From: Streptomyces sp. CNH099
Lineage (GTDB): Bacteria; Actinomycetota; Actinomycetes; Streptomycetales; Streptomycetaceae
NCBI GenBank assembly: GCA_000514715.1
Contig: KI911459.1
Location: forward strand, 553,594 to 617,593
DNA length: 64,000 bases
Reading direction: 5' to 3'
Both the position numbers and the translations under genes were made by a program. A model generated the notes under the pieces. It was given only the letters and a program-made list of their open reading frames with translations, searched no databases and was not told the DNA's origin. Numbering within the stretch: position 1 is the stretch's first letter; each line of letters starts with the position of its first letter. This document shows, in pieces, positions 33,517 to 42,659 of this stretch.

Positions 33517-34553
33517 GCACCACCGTGCAGAAGACCGGGCCCGCCCCCGCGAAGGGCCCGGAGCGGCCCGCGCGCTCGCTGGCCGACGCCGTCTTCCGCG
33601 CCCGCGAACTGTCCATCGGCGGCGCGCTCGTCCTGCTGATCCTCTGCACCTGGATCGCCAACCCGAGCTTCCTGGACGAGCAGGGCGTCGAGGACCTGCT
33701 GCTCAACTCCTCCATCCTGGTGCTGCTCGCCGTCGGCCAGTCCGTCGTCGTCATCACCCGCAACATCGACCTGTCCGTCGGCTCCGTCGTCGGCCTGACC
33801 GCCTTCGCCTGCGGCGACTTCGTCTCCGGCACCGACCACAGCGCGGTCACCGTCGTCCTGCTCGGCATCGCGCTCGGCACCGCCTGCGGGCTGGTCAGCG
33901 GGCTGCTGGTGAGCTTCGGCAGGGTGCCGGCGCTGGTCGTCACCCTCGGCATGCTCTACGTCATCCAGGGCCTGGACTACTGGTGGGCGGGCGGCGAGCA
34001 GATCAACGCCGCCAACCTCCCCGACGACCTCCTCTCCCTCGGCACCGGCAGCGTCCTCGGCATCCCGTACCTGCCGCTGATCACGGCCGGCGTCCTCGCC
34101 GGCACCGCGTACTACCTGCGCTGCTACACCGGCGGCCGGGAGCTGTACGCCATCGGCTCCAACCCCGAGGCCGCCCGGCTCGCCGGCATCCCCATCCGCC
34201 GCCGCGTGCTCGGCGCGTACGCCTTCTCCGGCGCGGTCGCCGGCTTCGCCGGCGCGCTGTGGCTCGCCCGCTTCGGCACCGTCGTCGCCGACGCCGCGAA
34301 CGGCTGGGAGCTGACCGTCGTCAGCGCCGTCGTCGTCGGCGGCGTCGCCATCACCGGCGGCGTCGGCTCGGTGTGGGGCGCCGCGCTCGGCGCCGCGCTG
34401 CTCACCACCATCGGCAGCGCGCTGGTCGTGCTCAAGGTCAGCTCCTTCTGGCAGCAGGCCATCACCGGCGTGCTGCTGCTCGCCGCCATCACCACCGACC
34501 GCATCGTGCAGCGGCGCAGTACCAGCGCGCTGCGGAAGAGGAGGCGGCAGTGA
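33513..34553 (+). CDS. rhaP: Rhamnose ABC importer, permease 1
   Basis: A 346-aa RbsC/BPD_transp_2 permease with about nine hydrophobic helices. The family signature ITRNIDLSVGSVVGLTAFA is near residue 80, and the cytoplasmic coupling loop contains AIGSNPEAARLAGIPIRRRV. The ATG overlaps the ATPase stop, and the stop overlaps the second permease start (GTGA). The order ATPase-permease-permease-binding protein-mutarotase is the one described for rhizobial rhaTPQSU. Confidence 0.88.
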   Translation: MSTTVQKTGPAPAKGPERPARSLADAVFRARELSIGGALVLLILCTWIANPSFLDEQGVEDLLLNSSILVLLAVGQSVVVITRNIDLSVGSVVGLTAFACGDFVSGTDHSAVTVVLLGIALGTACGLVSGLLVSFGRVPALVVTLGMLYVIQGLDYWWAGGEQINAANLPDDLLSLGTGSVLGIPYLPLITAGVLAGTAYYLRCYTGGRELYAIGSNPEAARLAGIPIRRRVLGAYAFSGAVAGFAGALWLARFGTVVADAANGWELTVVSAVVVGGVAITGGVGSVWGAALGAALLTTIGSALVVLKVSSFWQQAITGVLLLAAITTDRIVQRRSTSALRKRRRQ

Positions 34554-35533
34554 AGTCGCTCGGCACCTACCTGCGGTGGGACACCGCCGTCGGCATCCTG
34601 CTGATCGCGGTGTTCCTGGCCGGCACCTCGTCCACCGACGGCTTCGCCTCCAGCGGCAACCTGTCCGCCGCGCTCAACGACACCGCCGAGATCGCCCTCA
34701 TCGCGCTGCCGATGACGCTGCTCGTCGTCGCCGGCCAGGTCGACCTGTCCGTCGCCTCCATGCTCGGGCTGTCCAGCGCGCTGGCGGGCTCGCTGTGGGA
34801 CGCCGGGTACGCCTTCGAGCTGATCGTGCCGCTGTGCCTGCTCGCGGGCGCGGCCGGCGGGCTCCTCAACGGCTGGCTCGTCACCCGCGTCGGGCTGCCG
34901 CCGCTGGCCGTCACCATCGGCACCCTCACCCTCTACCGCGGCCTCGCCTCGGTGGTCCTCGGCGACAAGGCCGTCGCGGGCTTCCCCGACGACTACGCCA
35001 GGTGGGCCGCCGCCACCGAGACCGTGCCGGGCACCTTCGTGCCGTACCCCATCGCGCTCTTCGCGGTGCTCGCGGTGCTCGCCGCGGTGCTGCTGCACAT
35101 GACCGGCTTCGGCCGCTCGCTGTACGCCATCGGCGCCCAGGAGGAGGCCGCCCGGTTCGCCGGCATCCGCGTCCGGCGCGTCAAGCTCGCGCTGTTCGTC
35201 GTCTCCGGCCTCATGGCGTCCTTCGCCGGCATCGTCTACACCCTGCGCTACGGCAGCGCCCGCGCGGACAACGGCCTCGGCCTCGAACTGGTCGTCATCG
35301 CCTCCGTCCTCCTCGGCGGCGTCGACTTCAACGGCGGCAAGGGCACCCTCGGCGGCGCCGTCGCCGGCGTGCTCCTCATCGGCCTGCTCAACAACCTGCT
35401 CACCCTCAACGACGTGGCCAACGAGATCCGCGTGATCGTCACCGGGCTGCTGCTCATCGCCTCCGTCCTCACCCCGCGCGCCGTCTCCGCCGTCGCGGAA
35501 CGCCGCAACCGCCGCCTCGCGGCATCCCCCTGA
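34550..35533 (+). CDS. rhaQ: Rhamnose ABC importer, permease 2
   Basis: A 327-aa RbsC-type permease, GTG start at 34550 overlapping the previous stop. It has the same signature region (VVAGQVDLSVASMLGLSSAL) and coupling loop (AIGAQEEAARFAGIRVRRVK). With RhaP it forms a heterodimeric channel. 66 bp separate it from the binding-protein gene, a gap that holds a GGATTCGCGGAACC-type weak hairpin but no promoter that I can support. Confidence 0.88.
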   Translation: MKSLGTYLRWDTAVGILLIAVFLAGTSSTDGFASSGNLSAALNDTAEIALIALPMTLLVVAGQVDLSVASMLGLSSALAGSLWDAGYAFELIVPLCLLAGAAGGLLNGWLVTRVGLPPLAVTIGTLTLYRGLASVVLGDKAVAGFPDDYARWAAATETVPGTFVPYPIALFAVLAVLAAVLLHMTGFGRSLYAIGAQEEAARFAGIRVRRVKLALFVVSGLMASFAGIVYTLRYGSARADNGLGLELVVIASVLLGGVDFNGGKGTLGGAVAGVLLIGLLNNLLTLNDVANEIRVIVTGLLLIASVLTPRAVSAVAERRNRRLAASP

Positions 35534-35599
35534 CCCCGCCGACCCCCATCAGCCTCCGCTCCGCGGATTCGCGGAACCGAACGCGAAAGGTTCACCCGC

Positions 35600-36673
35600 A
35601 TGCGTAACAAGAGCCGCACCCTCGCCGCGACAGCCGCGCTGTGCGCCCTCACCCTGGCGGCCGGCGCCTGCTCGGGCACCACCAAGGACGACGCGGAGAA
35701 CGACGCCGGGAAGCGGGTGTCGGACGCCACCGCGAACCCGGACGCGCCGCTGCAGAAAGGGCTGAAGATCGCGTTCCTGCCCAAGCAGATCAACAACCCC
35801 TACGAGCAGATCGTCGACGAGGCCGGCATCGAGGCGAGCGAGGAGTTCGACGCCGAGGCCAAGGAGGTCGGCCCCTCCGACGCCAAGGCGTCCTCCCAGG
35901 TCTCGTACATCAACACGCTCATCCAGCAGCGCCAGGACGCCATCCTCATCGCCGCCAACGACCCCAACGCGGTCTGCGGCCCGCTGAAGACGGCCATGCA
36001 GCAGGACATCAAGGTCGTCGCCTACGACTCCGACACCGCCAAGGACTGCCGCCAGCTCTTCATCAACCAGGCCAGCTCCGAGGAGATCGGCCGCAGCCAG
36101 GTGCGGCGCATCGCCGAGCAGCTCGACCACAAGGGCCAGATCGCGATCCTGTCGGCCACGCAGAACGCCACCAACCAGAACACCTGGATCGAGTACATGA
36201 AGGACGAGCTGAAGAAGCCCGAGTACCGGGACATGGAGCTGGTGAAGGTCGCCTACGGCGACGACGACGACCAGAAGTCCTTCCAGGAGACCCAGGGCCT
36301 GCTCAAGGCGTACCCCGACCTCAAGGGCATCATCTCGCCCACCACCGTCGGCATCGCCGCCGCCGCCCGCTACATCAGCTCCTCCGACTACAAGGGCGAG
36401 GTCGTGCTCAACGGCCTCGGGACGCCGAACCAGATGCGCAAGTTCGTCAAGGACGGCACGGTCGAGGAGTTCTCCCTGTGGGACCCCAAGGACCTCGGCT
36501 ACCTCGGCGCGTACGCCGCCGCCGCGCTGGCCTCCGGCCAGATCACCGGCAAGGAGGGCGAGACGTTCGAGGCCGGCCGGCTCGGCGAGTACACCGTCGG
36601 CAAGGACGGCGAGGTCATCCTCGGCCCGCCGACCGTGTTCGACGAGACGAACATCGACGAGTACGACTTCTGA
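35600..36673 (+). CDS. rhaS: Rhamnose-binding lipoprotein of the ABC importer
   Basis: A 357-aa periplasmic-binding-protein-like lipoprotein. The signal peptide ends in LAAGAC with lipidated Cys24. The Peripla_BP_4 domain covers about residues 55-325 (KIAFLPKQINNPYEQIVDEA, AILIAANDPNAVCGPLKTAM, VVAYDSDTAKDCRQLFINQ, GIISPTTVGIAAAARYI, FSLWDPKDLGYLGAYAA). The last motif is characteristic of the rhamnose/autoinducer-2-like binding proteins. AAAGG lies upstream of the ATG. It would present L-rhamnose to the RhaTPQ complex at the outer face of the membrane. Confidence 0.9.
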   Translation: MRNKSRTLAATAALCALTLAAGACSGTTKDDAENDAGKRVSDATANPDAPLQKGLKIAFLPKQINNPYEQIVDEAGIEASEEFDAEAKEVGPSDAKASSQVSYINTLIQQRQDAILIAANDPNAVCGPLKTAMQQDIKVVAYDSDTAKDCRQLFINQASSEEIGRSQVRRIAEQLDHKGQIAILSATQNATNQNTWIEYMKDELKKPEYRDMELVKVAYGDDDDQKSFQETQGLLKAYPDLKGIISPTTVGIAAAARYISSSDYKGEVVLNGLGTPNQMRKFVKDGTVEEFSLWDPKDLGYLGAYAAAALASGQITGKEGETFEAGRLGEYTVGKDGEVILGPPTVFDETNIDEYDF

Positions 36674-36684
36674 GGCACGGCGCG

Positions 36685-37005
36685 ATGCCCCGGGTCTGCT
36701 TCCTGCTGAAGGTACGCGCCGACCGGCTGGCCGAGTACCGCGAGCGGCACGCGGCCGTGTGGCCGGACATGCTCGCCGCGCTCTCCGCCGCCGGCTGGCG
36801 CAACTACTCGCTCTTCCTGCGCGACGACGGACTCCTCGTCGGCTACCTGGAGACCGACGACTTCGCCGCCGCGCAGGCCGCGATGGCCGCCAGCGACGTC
36901 AACGCGCGCTGGCAGGCCGAGATGGCCCCGTTCTTCGAGGCGCTCGACGGCGCCGCACCGGACGAGGCTATGAGCCCCCTGACCGAGATCTTCCACCTCG
37001 ACTGA
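36685..37005 (+). CDS. rhaM: L-rhamnose mutarotase
   Basis: A 106-aa RhaM/RhaU protein that interconverts alpha and beta L-rhamnose so the isomerase receives its preferred anomer. Tyr18 and His22 in EYRERHAAVWPDM are at the same positions as the catalytic residues of the E. coli enzyme, and the conserved GWRNYSLFLRDDGLLVGY segment follows. It starts 11 bp after the binding-protein stop, in the transport operon. Confidence 0.92.
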   Translation: MPRVCFLLKVRADRLAEYRERHAAVWPDMLAALSAAGWRNYSLFLRDDGLLVGYLETDDFAAAQAAMAASDVNARWQAEMAPFFEALDGAAPDEAMSPLTEIFHLD

Positions 37006-37015
37006 GGACTCCCAC

Positions 37016-38485
37016 ATGCGACGTTCCGTGCGCCCCTCCGCAAAGCCCGCGCTCATCGCCGCGGCGGCCGCCCTGCTGCTGACCGCGACCGCGCTCCCCG
37101 CCGCGATGGCGGATCCGGCAGCCGCGCCGGGCCCCGCCGCCGCGGCGCCGGGCCCCTCGCTGACCCGGATCGCCGACACCGAGCTGGACCCGCGGGCGGT
37201 CTACTTCGTCTCGTACGACGGCCTGGTCAACAACAACTCCTTCCAGAAGAACGGCATCCTCACCCACGCGGGCCACCAGTACGCCGCGTGGTACACCGCC
37301 GACCGCAGCGCCATCGTCGCCCGCCGTGCCCTCGGCGAGCAGGAATGGCAGACCGTCGCGCTGGACCACAAGCTGAAGTACGACGACTCCCACAACGTCA
37401 TCTCGCTCGGCGTCTCGGCGGCGGACGGCCGGCTGCACGTCAACATGGACTCGCACTCCGACGGCTTCTTCTACCTCAAGTCCGTGCCGGGCCTGATGAG
37501 CAGCCCCGAGGAACACGACTGGACGGCCGCCGTCTTCGGCCCCGTGCAGACCTCGCTCGACGGCCTGCCCCTCACCAGCCGCTTCACCTACCCCCAGTTC
37601 GTCGCCACCCCCGAGGGCGGGCTGCTGCTCAGCTACCGCGCCGGCGTCTCCGGCGACGGCCGCAACGGCCTCGCCGCGTACGACGGCACGCGCTGGCGGG
37701 CACTCGGCGAGTGGTCCGGCTCCACGGGCAGGTACTCCACCGCCCACGGCAGCAGCTCCTCGCGCAACATGTACCTGCACGGCATCGACTACGGGCCCGA
37801 CGGCACCCTGCACGCCTTCTACACCTGGCGCGAGAGGAACACCGCCGTCATGTGCGCCCCCGGCGGCCTCAGCAACCACGACACCGGCTACGTCCGCTCC
37901 ACCGACGACGGCCGCACCTGGACCAACGCCGCCGGCCGGACCGTCGGCACCACCGGCGGCCCCGACCTCGTCGACGTCGGCGACCCCGGCACCGTCGTCG
38001 ACCCGCTGAACGCGGACCACGCGCTGATGAACCAGGAGCACCAGGCCACCGACTCCGCCGGCCGCCCGCACGCGCTCATCAGCTACGTCCCCGGCCGCTT
38101 CGGCCAGTGCGTCACCGACTACGTCGCCGGCCGCAAGGCCCACGCCCGCGCCTTCCACGTCCACCGCGACGACGCCGGCCGCTGGCACAAGACCGAGATC
38201 GACGTGCCGCTGGCGTCCAGCCAGCGCTCCAAGCTCGCCTTCGACCGCTACGACAACGCCTACGCCGTGCTGCCCTACGGCCGCGTCGTCGCCGCCTCCG
38301 CCGCCTCCGGCTGGACCGACTGGCAGGTGCTCTTCGACGGCGCCGGCCTCGACGCCTTCGGCGAGGTGGTCCTCGACGAGACCCGGCTCGCCCAGGACGG
38401 CGTCCTGTCCTTCATGTACCAGCAGAAGTCCACCGGCACCACGCCCTCGCCGCTGCGCACCGTGGACTTCGCCCTGCCCCGCTAG
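37016..38485 (+). CDS. Secreted BNR_4 beta-propeller protein, inferred rhamnose-releasing polysaccharide lyase
   Basis: A 489-aa protein with a Sec signal peptide (AAAAALLLTATALPAAMA). The mature part has the BNR_4 (PF15892) pattern: DDSHNVISLGVSAADGRLHV (His126), MDSHSDGFFYLKS (His147), RFTYPQFVATPEGGLLLSYR (Tyr192, Arg208), AGVSGDGRNG, and YVRSTDDGRTWTNAAG. From memory this fold is shared with seven-bladed beta-propeller polysaccharide lyases acting on ulvan (PL24/PL25) and on rhamnosyl-glucuronate ends of gum arabic (PL42), in which His, Tyr and Arg act in beta-elimination. It lies 10 bp after the mutarotase gene inside the rhamnose operon. I therefore infer that it frees rhamnose or rhamnose oligomers outside the cell. 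It could instead be a non-enzymatic binding protein. Confidence 0.75.
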   Translation: MRRSVRPSAKPALIAAAAALLLTATALPAAMADPAAAPGPAAAAPGPSLTRIADTELDPRAVYFVSYDGLVNNNSFQKNGILTHAGHQYAAWYTADRSAIVARRALGEQEWQTVALDHKLKYDDSHNVISLGVSAADGRLHVNMDSHSDGFFYLKSVPGLMSSPEEHDWTAAVFGPVQTSLDGLPLTSRFTYPQFVATPEGGLLLSYRAGVSGDGRNGLAAYDGTRWRALGEWSGSTGRYSTAHGSSSSRNMYLHGIDYGPDGTLHAFYTWRERNTAVMCAPGGLSNHDTGYVRSTDDGRTWTNAAGRTVGTTGGPDLVDVGDPGTVVDPLNADHALMNQEHQATDSAGRPHALISYVPGRFGQCVTDYVAGRKAHARAFHVHRDDAGRWHKTEIDVPLASSQRSKLAFDRYDNAYAVLPYGRVVAASAASGWTDWQVLFDGAGLDAFGEVVLDETRLAQDGVLSFMYQQKSTGTTPSPLRTVDFALPR

Positions 38486-38514
38486 GCGCGGGCGCAACCG
38501 GCAAGGAGCCGTCC

Positions 38515-39969
38515 ATGACGACCGCACACATCCCGCGCATCCCCGCCACCGCCCGCAAACCCAGGGTCGGCCTGGTCGCCGGCGGCCTCGGCGCCTACTG
38601 GCCGCAGTTCCCCGACCTGCTGCCGCAGCTGAAGCGCTCCGCCGCCCGCGTCGCCGAGCGGATGGCGGGCTTCGACGCCGAGGTCGTCGACGTCGGCTTC
38701 ATCTCCGACGCCTCCGAGGGCGCCGCCGCGGCCGAGAAGCTGCGCGCCGCCGACTGCGACCTGATCGTCGGCTTCCTCACCACGTACATGACCGCCACGA
38801 TGCTCGTCCCCGTCGCCCAGCGCAGCGGCGCGCCCGTCCTGCTGATCAACCTGCAGCCCACCGAGGCGATGGACCACGCGAGCTTCGACACCGGCCAGTG
38901 GCTCGCCTACTGCGGCGCCTGCCCGCTGCCCGAGATGGCGAACGCCTTCGAGCGCTGCGGCGTCCCCTTCCGCTCCGTCTCCGGCCACCTCCGGGACGAG
39001 CGGGCGTGGGCCCGCATCGGCCGCTGGATCCGGGCGGCGGGGGTGCGCGCGGTGCTGCGGAACGGCCGGCACGGGCTGATGGGCCACCTCTACCCGGGCA
39101 TGTACGACGTCTCCACCGACCTCACCCTGGTCCCCGCGAACCTCGGCGGCCACGTCGAGGTGCTGGAGTTCGACGACCTGCGGGTACGGGCCGAGAAGGC
39201 CGGCGACGACGAGGTCGCCGCCAAGCTCGACGAGACCCGCGGGGTCTTCGACCTCGACCCGACCGTGGACCCCGACGACCTCGCGTGGGCGGCGCGGGTG
39301 TCGGTGGGCCTGGACCGGCTCACCGCCGACTTCGACCTCGACTCCCTCGCGTACTACCACCGCGGGCTCGACGGCGAGACGCACGAGCGGCTGGGCGCGG
39401 GCATGATCCTCGGCGCCTCCCTGCTCACCGCCCGCGGCATCCCCGCCGCCGGCGAGTACGAGCTGCGCACCTCGCTCGCCATGCTCGTCACCGACCGCCT
39501 CGGCGCCGGCGGCTCCTTCACCGAGATGCAGGCACTCAACTTCCGCGACGGCGTGGTGGAGATGGGCCACGACGGGCCCGGCCATCCGGCGGTCAGCGAG
39601 GGCCGCCCGCTGCTGCGCGGCCTCGGCGTCTACCACGGCAAGCGCGGCTGGGGCGTGTCCGTGGAGTTCGACGTACGCCACGGGCCCGTCACCGCCGTCG
39701 GTCTCGGCCAGACCCGCGACGGCCGCTACCGGCTCGTGGCCTCGGCGGGCACCGTCACCGCGGGACCGCTGCTGAGCATCGGCAACACCACCTCCCGCGT
39801 CGACTTCGGCCGCGATCCCGGCGAGTGGTGCGACGAGTGGAGCGCCAGCGGCGTCGGCCACCACTGGGCGCTGGCCACCGGGCACCTCCTGCCCGAGCTG
39901 CGGGCCCTGGCCGACCTGGCCGGGCTGGACCTGGTGCAGGTGGCGGGGGCCGGCGGGCGTCATGCGTAG
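38515..39969 (+). CDS. L-arabinose/L-fucose isomerase-like protein
   Basis: A 484-aa protein with AAGGAG upstream of the ATG. The N-terminal half is a Rossmann-like isomerase domain (VGLVAGGLGAYWPQFPDLLP, DLIVGFLTTYMTATMLVPVA). The C-terminal half has GEYELRTSLAML, SFTEMQALNF, MGHDGPGHPA and GVGHHWALATGHL. By position these supply candidate metal ligands Glu314 or Glu316, Glu337, His352 and His449/His450, close to the E306/E333/H350/H450 numbering of AraA. It is thus probably an active aldose-ketose isomerase. It duplicates a step already covered by RhaI, so its substrate is likely a second sugar of the same polymer. It lies between the BNR_4 gene and the lacI-type regulator, co-oriented. Confidence 0.8.
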   Translation: MTTAHIPRIPATARKPRVGLVAGGLGAYWPQFPDLLPQLKRSAARVAERMAGFDAEVVDVGFISDASEGAAAAEKLRAADCDLIVGFLTTYMTATMLVPVAQRSGAPVLLINLQPTEAMDHASFDTGQWLAYCGACPLPEMANAFERCGVPFRSVSGHLRDERAWARIGRWIRAAGVRAVLRNGRHGLMGHLYPGMYDVSTDLTLVPANLGGHVEVLEFDDLRVRAEKAGDDEVAAKLDETRGVFDLDPTVDPDDLAWAARVSVGLDRLTADFDLDSLAYYHRGLDGETHERLGAGMILGASLLTARGIPAAGEYELRTSLAMLVTDRLGAGGSFTEMQALNFRDGVVEMGHDGPGHPAVSEGRPLLRGLGVYHGKRGWGVSVEFDVRHGPVTAVGLGQTRDGRYRLVASAGTVTAGPLLSIGNTTSRVDFGRDPGEWCDEWSASGVGHHWALATGHLLPELRALADLAGLDLVQVAGAGGRHA

Positions 39970-40035
39970 CATGAGCGGCGGGCCGCGGCCGGGGCGTGCC
40001 GCGTACGACCGGCTGGACGGCTGAAGGGAACGCGC

Positions 40036-41058
40036 GTGGGGCGCATGGTGGGCATCAAGGACGTGGCGCGGCACGCGGGCGTCTCCGTCGGCACCGTGTC
40101 GAACGTCATCAACCGGCCCGACAGCGTGGCCGTCGCCACCCGCGAGCGGGTGCAGGCGGCGATCGACCGCCTCGGCTACGTACGCAGCGAGTCGGCGCGG
40201 CAGTTGCGCGCCGGCCGCAGCCGCATCATCGCGCTGCTCGTGCTGGACATGACGAACCCGTTCTTCGTCGACGTCGCCACCGGCGCGGAGCGCGCGGCGC
40301 GGGACGCGGGACTCGGCGTGATGCTCTGCAACAGCGCCCAGAGCCCCGTCGAGGAGGCCGAGTACCTGGGCCTCTTCGCGGAGCAGCGGGTGCGCGGCGT
40401 CCTCGTCACCCCCGCCGACACCAGCGGGCGCACCCTGGAGTCCTTCGGCCGGCACGGCATCCCGTACGTCTTCGTGGACCGCACCGTCGCCAGTGCCGAC
40501 GCCTGCTCGGTCTCCCTGGACGACGTCCAGGGCGGTGCCCTCGCCGCCCGCCACCTGATCGACGCCGGACACGGCTCCCTGGCCTACGTCAGCGGCCCCA
40601 TGCAGCTCCCGCAGTGCCAGGACCGCCGCACCGGCGCGCTCGCCGCCCTCGCCGAAGGGGGGCTCGGCCCCGAGGCGCTGGTGCACGTCGAGACCGGGCA
40701 GATGGACGTCGCCGCGGGCCGCGACGCCGGCGCCCGGCTGCTGGGCATGTCGCCGCGGCCGACGGCGGTGTTCTGCGCCAACGACCTCCTGGCGCTCGGC
40801 GTGCTCCAGACGCTCTTCACGGCGGGCGTCTCGGTGCCGGGCGACATCGCGCTCGTCGGCTACGACGACATCGAGTTCGCGGCGGCGGCGGCGGTGCCGC
40901 TGACGTCGGTGCGGCAGCCGGCGCACCGGATGGGCCGGGAGGCGGCGGAGCTGCTCATCGAGGAGACCGGGGAGGGCGTGGAGCGGCACGAACACCAGCG
41001 GATCGTGCTCCAGCCGGAGCTGGTGGTACGCAGCTCCAGCCTCAGACAGCAGCGCTGA
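40036..41058 (+). CDS. LacI/GalR family regulator, probable rhamnose repressor
   Basis: A 340-aa repressor. The GTG at 40036 has GAAGGGA about nine bases upstream. The N-terminal HTH and hinge are complete (GIKDVARHAGVSVGTVSNVI, NRPDSVAVATRERVQAAI). The effector domain follows (IIALLVLDMTNPFFVDVATG, VRGVLVTPADTSG, FVDRTVASAD, VFCANDLLALGVLQTL, VGYDDIEFAAAAAVPLTSVR). It is the last gene of the rightward rhamnose unit, so it would be induced with it. The two TGAAA(N)2TTTCA-type sites in the divergent control region are its likely targets. Its 3' end overlaps the convergent oxidoreductase gene by 17 bp. Confidence 0.9.
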   Translation: MGRMVGIKDVARHAGVSVGTVSNVINRPDSVAVATRERVQAAIDRLGYVRSESARQLRAGRSRIIALLVLDMTNPFFVDVATGAERAARDAGLGVMLCNSAQSPVEEAEYLGLFAEQRVRGVLVTPADTSGRTLESFGRHGIPYVFVDRTVASADACSVSLDDVQGGALAARHLIDAGHGSLAYVSGPMQLPQCQDRRTGALAALAEGGLGPEALVHVETGQMDVAAGRDAGARLLGMSPRPTAVFCANDLLALGVLQTLFTAGVSVPGDIALVGYDDIEFAAAAAVPLTSVRQPAHRMGREAAELLIEETGEGVERHEHQRIVLQPELVVRSSSLRQQR

Positions 41059-42181
41059 CGGCGCCACGAGGGACCGCCCCGCTGCCGGGGCCCGGGCCGG
41101 GGACGGCCGCGTCCGGGGCCCCGGCGAGCAGGCCGCGCAGCTCCCGTACCGCCGTGCGGCCGGCGCGGTTGGCGCCGATGGTGCTCGCCGACGGGCCGTA
41201 GCCGACGAGGTGGATCCGCGGGTCGCGGGCCGCGCGGGTGCCGTCCATCCGGATGCCGCCGCCCGGCTCGCGCAGCTTCAGGGGCGCCAGGTGGTCGACG
41301 GCCGCGCGGAAGCCCGTCGCCCACAGGATCGCGTCCGCCCGGAAGACCGTCCCGTCCGCCCAGGCCACGCCCTCCGGCGTGATCCGCTCGAACATCGGCC
41401 GCCGCGTCAGCACGCCCGCGTCCCGCGCCGCGCGCATCTCGTCCGTCAGCGGCAGCCCCGTCTCGCCGACCACGCTCGACGGCGGCAGCCCGGCCCGTAC
41501 CCGCTCCTCGACCCTGGCCACCACGGCGCGGCCCCAGTCCTCGTCGAAGGGCCCCTCCCGCCACACCGGCGGGCGGCGCGTCACCCAGACGGTCTCCGCC
41601 GCCGCGCCCGCCAGCTCCAGCAGGTGCTGCGTGCCGGAGGCGCCGCCGCCGACGACCACCACCCGCCGGCCGGCGAACTCGTCCGGGCCGCGGTACTGCG
41701 CGGTGTGCAGCTGCCGGCCGCGGAACGTCTCCTGGCCCGGGTAGCGCGGCCAGAACGGCCGGTCCCAGGTGCCCGTGGCGTTGATCAGCGCCCGCGCCGA
41801 CCACGTGCCCGCGTCCGAGACGACGAGCAGCCGCCCCGCCTCCTCCCCGCCGCCCTCGCGCACCTCGGTCACGTTCACCGGCCGCAGCACCGGCAGCTCG
41901 AACGCGCGCTCGTACGCGGCGAAGTACTCCGCGACGACCTCCGCGGCCGGCCGGTCGCCGTCCGCCGCCGCGGCGGCCAGCGGCATGCCCGGCAGGTCGT
42001 GCACGCGGTGCGCCCTGCCGTACGTCAGCGTGGGCCACCGGAACTGCCAGGCGCCGCCCGGGCCGGGGGAGTGGTCCAGGACGACGAAGTCCAGGCCGGC
42101 GCGGCGGAGGAAGTACGCCGCCGAGAGCCCCGCCTGGCCGGAGCCGATCACCGCCACCTGGGTCCGCACGCTGCCGCTCAT
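41042..42181 (-). CDS. FAD-dependent NAD(P)-binding oxidoreductase (flavin monooxygenase-like)
   Basis: A 379-aa protein if the ATG at 42181 is used. An in-frame ATG at 42220 (AGGA seven bases upstream) would add 13 residues. The FAD motif VAVIGSGQAGLSAAYFLRRA is at the N-terminus. A second Rossmann motif, RVVVVGGGASGTQHLLEL, is near residue 150, and ILWATGFRAAVDHLAPL precedes the C-terminus. The pattern is that of the CzcO/FMO-like single-component flavoproteins that oxidise or hydroxylate small organics. It is divergent from the YjbQ gene with 55 bp between starts. Substrate unknown. Confidence 0.87.
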   Translation of the reverse strand: MSGSVRTQVAVIGSGQAGLSAAYFLRRAGLDFVVLDHSPGPGGAWQFRWPTLTYGRAHRVHDLPGMPLAAAAADGDRPAAEVVAEYFAAYERAFELPVLRPVNVTEVREGGGEEAGRLLVVSDAGTWSARALINATGTWDRPFWPRYPGQETFRGRQLHTAQYRGPDEFAGRRVVVVGGGASGTQHLLELAGAAAETVWVTRRPPVWREGPFDEDWGRAVVARVEERVRAGLPPSSVVGETGLPLTDEMRAARDAGVLTRRPMFERITPEGVAWADGTVFRADAILWATGFRAAVDHLAPLKLREPGGGIRMDGTRAARDPRIHLVGYGPSASTIGANRAGRTAVRELRGLLAGAPDAAVPGPGPGSGAVPRGAVSAAV

Positions 42182-42236
42182 GTGTGCGCCAACGCCCGTG
42201 GCGCCGCGGATCTTCCCCATGCGCGATCCTGGCCCT

Positions 42237-42659
42237 ATGACCGACGTCTTCACCACCCACTCGCTCCGGATCACCACCGGCGCCGGAGAGACCGTGCACG
42301 ACCTCACCGCCGACTGCGACGCGTTCCTGCGCGAGGCCGCCGACGGCCGCGACGGGCTGCTCAACGTCTTCGTGCCGCACGCCACCGCGGGAGTCGCGGT
42401 CATCGAGACGGGCGCCGGCAGCGACGACGACCTCCTCGCCGCGCTGCACGACCTGCTGCCCGCCGACGACCGCTGGCAGCACCGGCACGGCAGCCCCGGC
42501 CACGGCCGCGACCACGTGCTGCCCGCACTGGTGCCGCCGCACGCCACGCTGCCGGTGATCGGCGGCCGGCTGGAGCTGGGCACCTGGCAGTCGGTGGTGC
42601 TGGTCGACACCAATCGCGACAACCCGCGGCGCAGCGTGCGGCTGTCGTTCCTCGGCTGA
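42237..42659 (+). CDS. YjbQ family protein (UPF0047)
   Basis: A 140-aa protein of the YjbQ/YkqQ family, with the conserved NVFVPHATAGVAVIETG near the middle, HRHGSPGHGRDHVLPALVPP, and the near-invariant C-terminal LGTWQSVVLVDTNRDNPRR. Family members have a trimeric fold, and some were reported to have weak thiamine-phosphate synthase activity; the physiological role is unsettled. It is divergent from the flavoprotein. Confidence 0.9.
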   Translation: MTDVFTTHSLRITTGAGETVHDLTADCDAFLREAADGRDGLLNVFVPHATAGVAVIETGAGSDDDLLAALHDLLPADDRWQHRHGSPGHGRDHVLPALVPPHATLPVIGGRLELGTWQSVVLVDTNRDNPRRSVRLSFLG

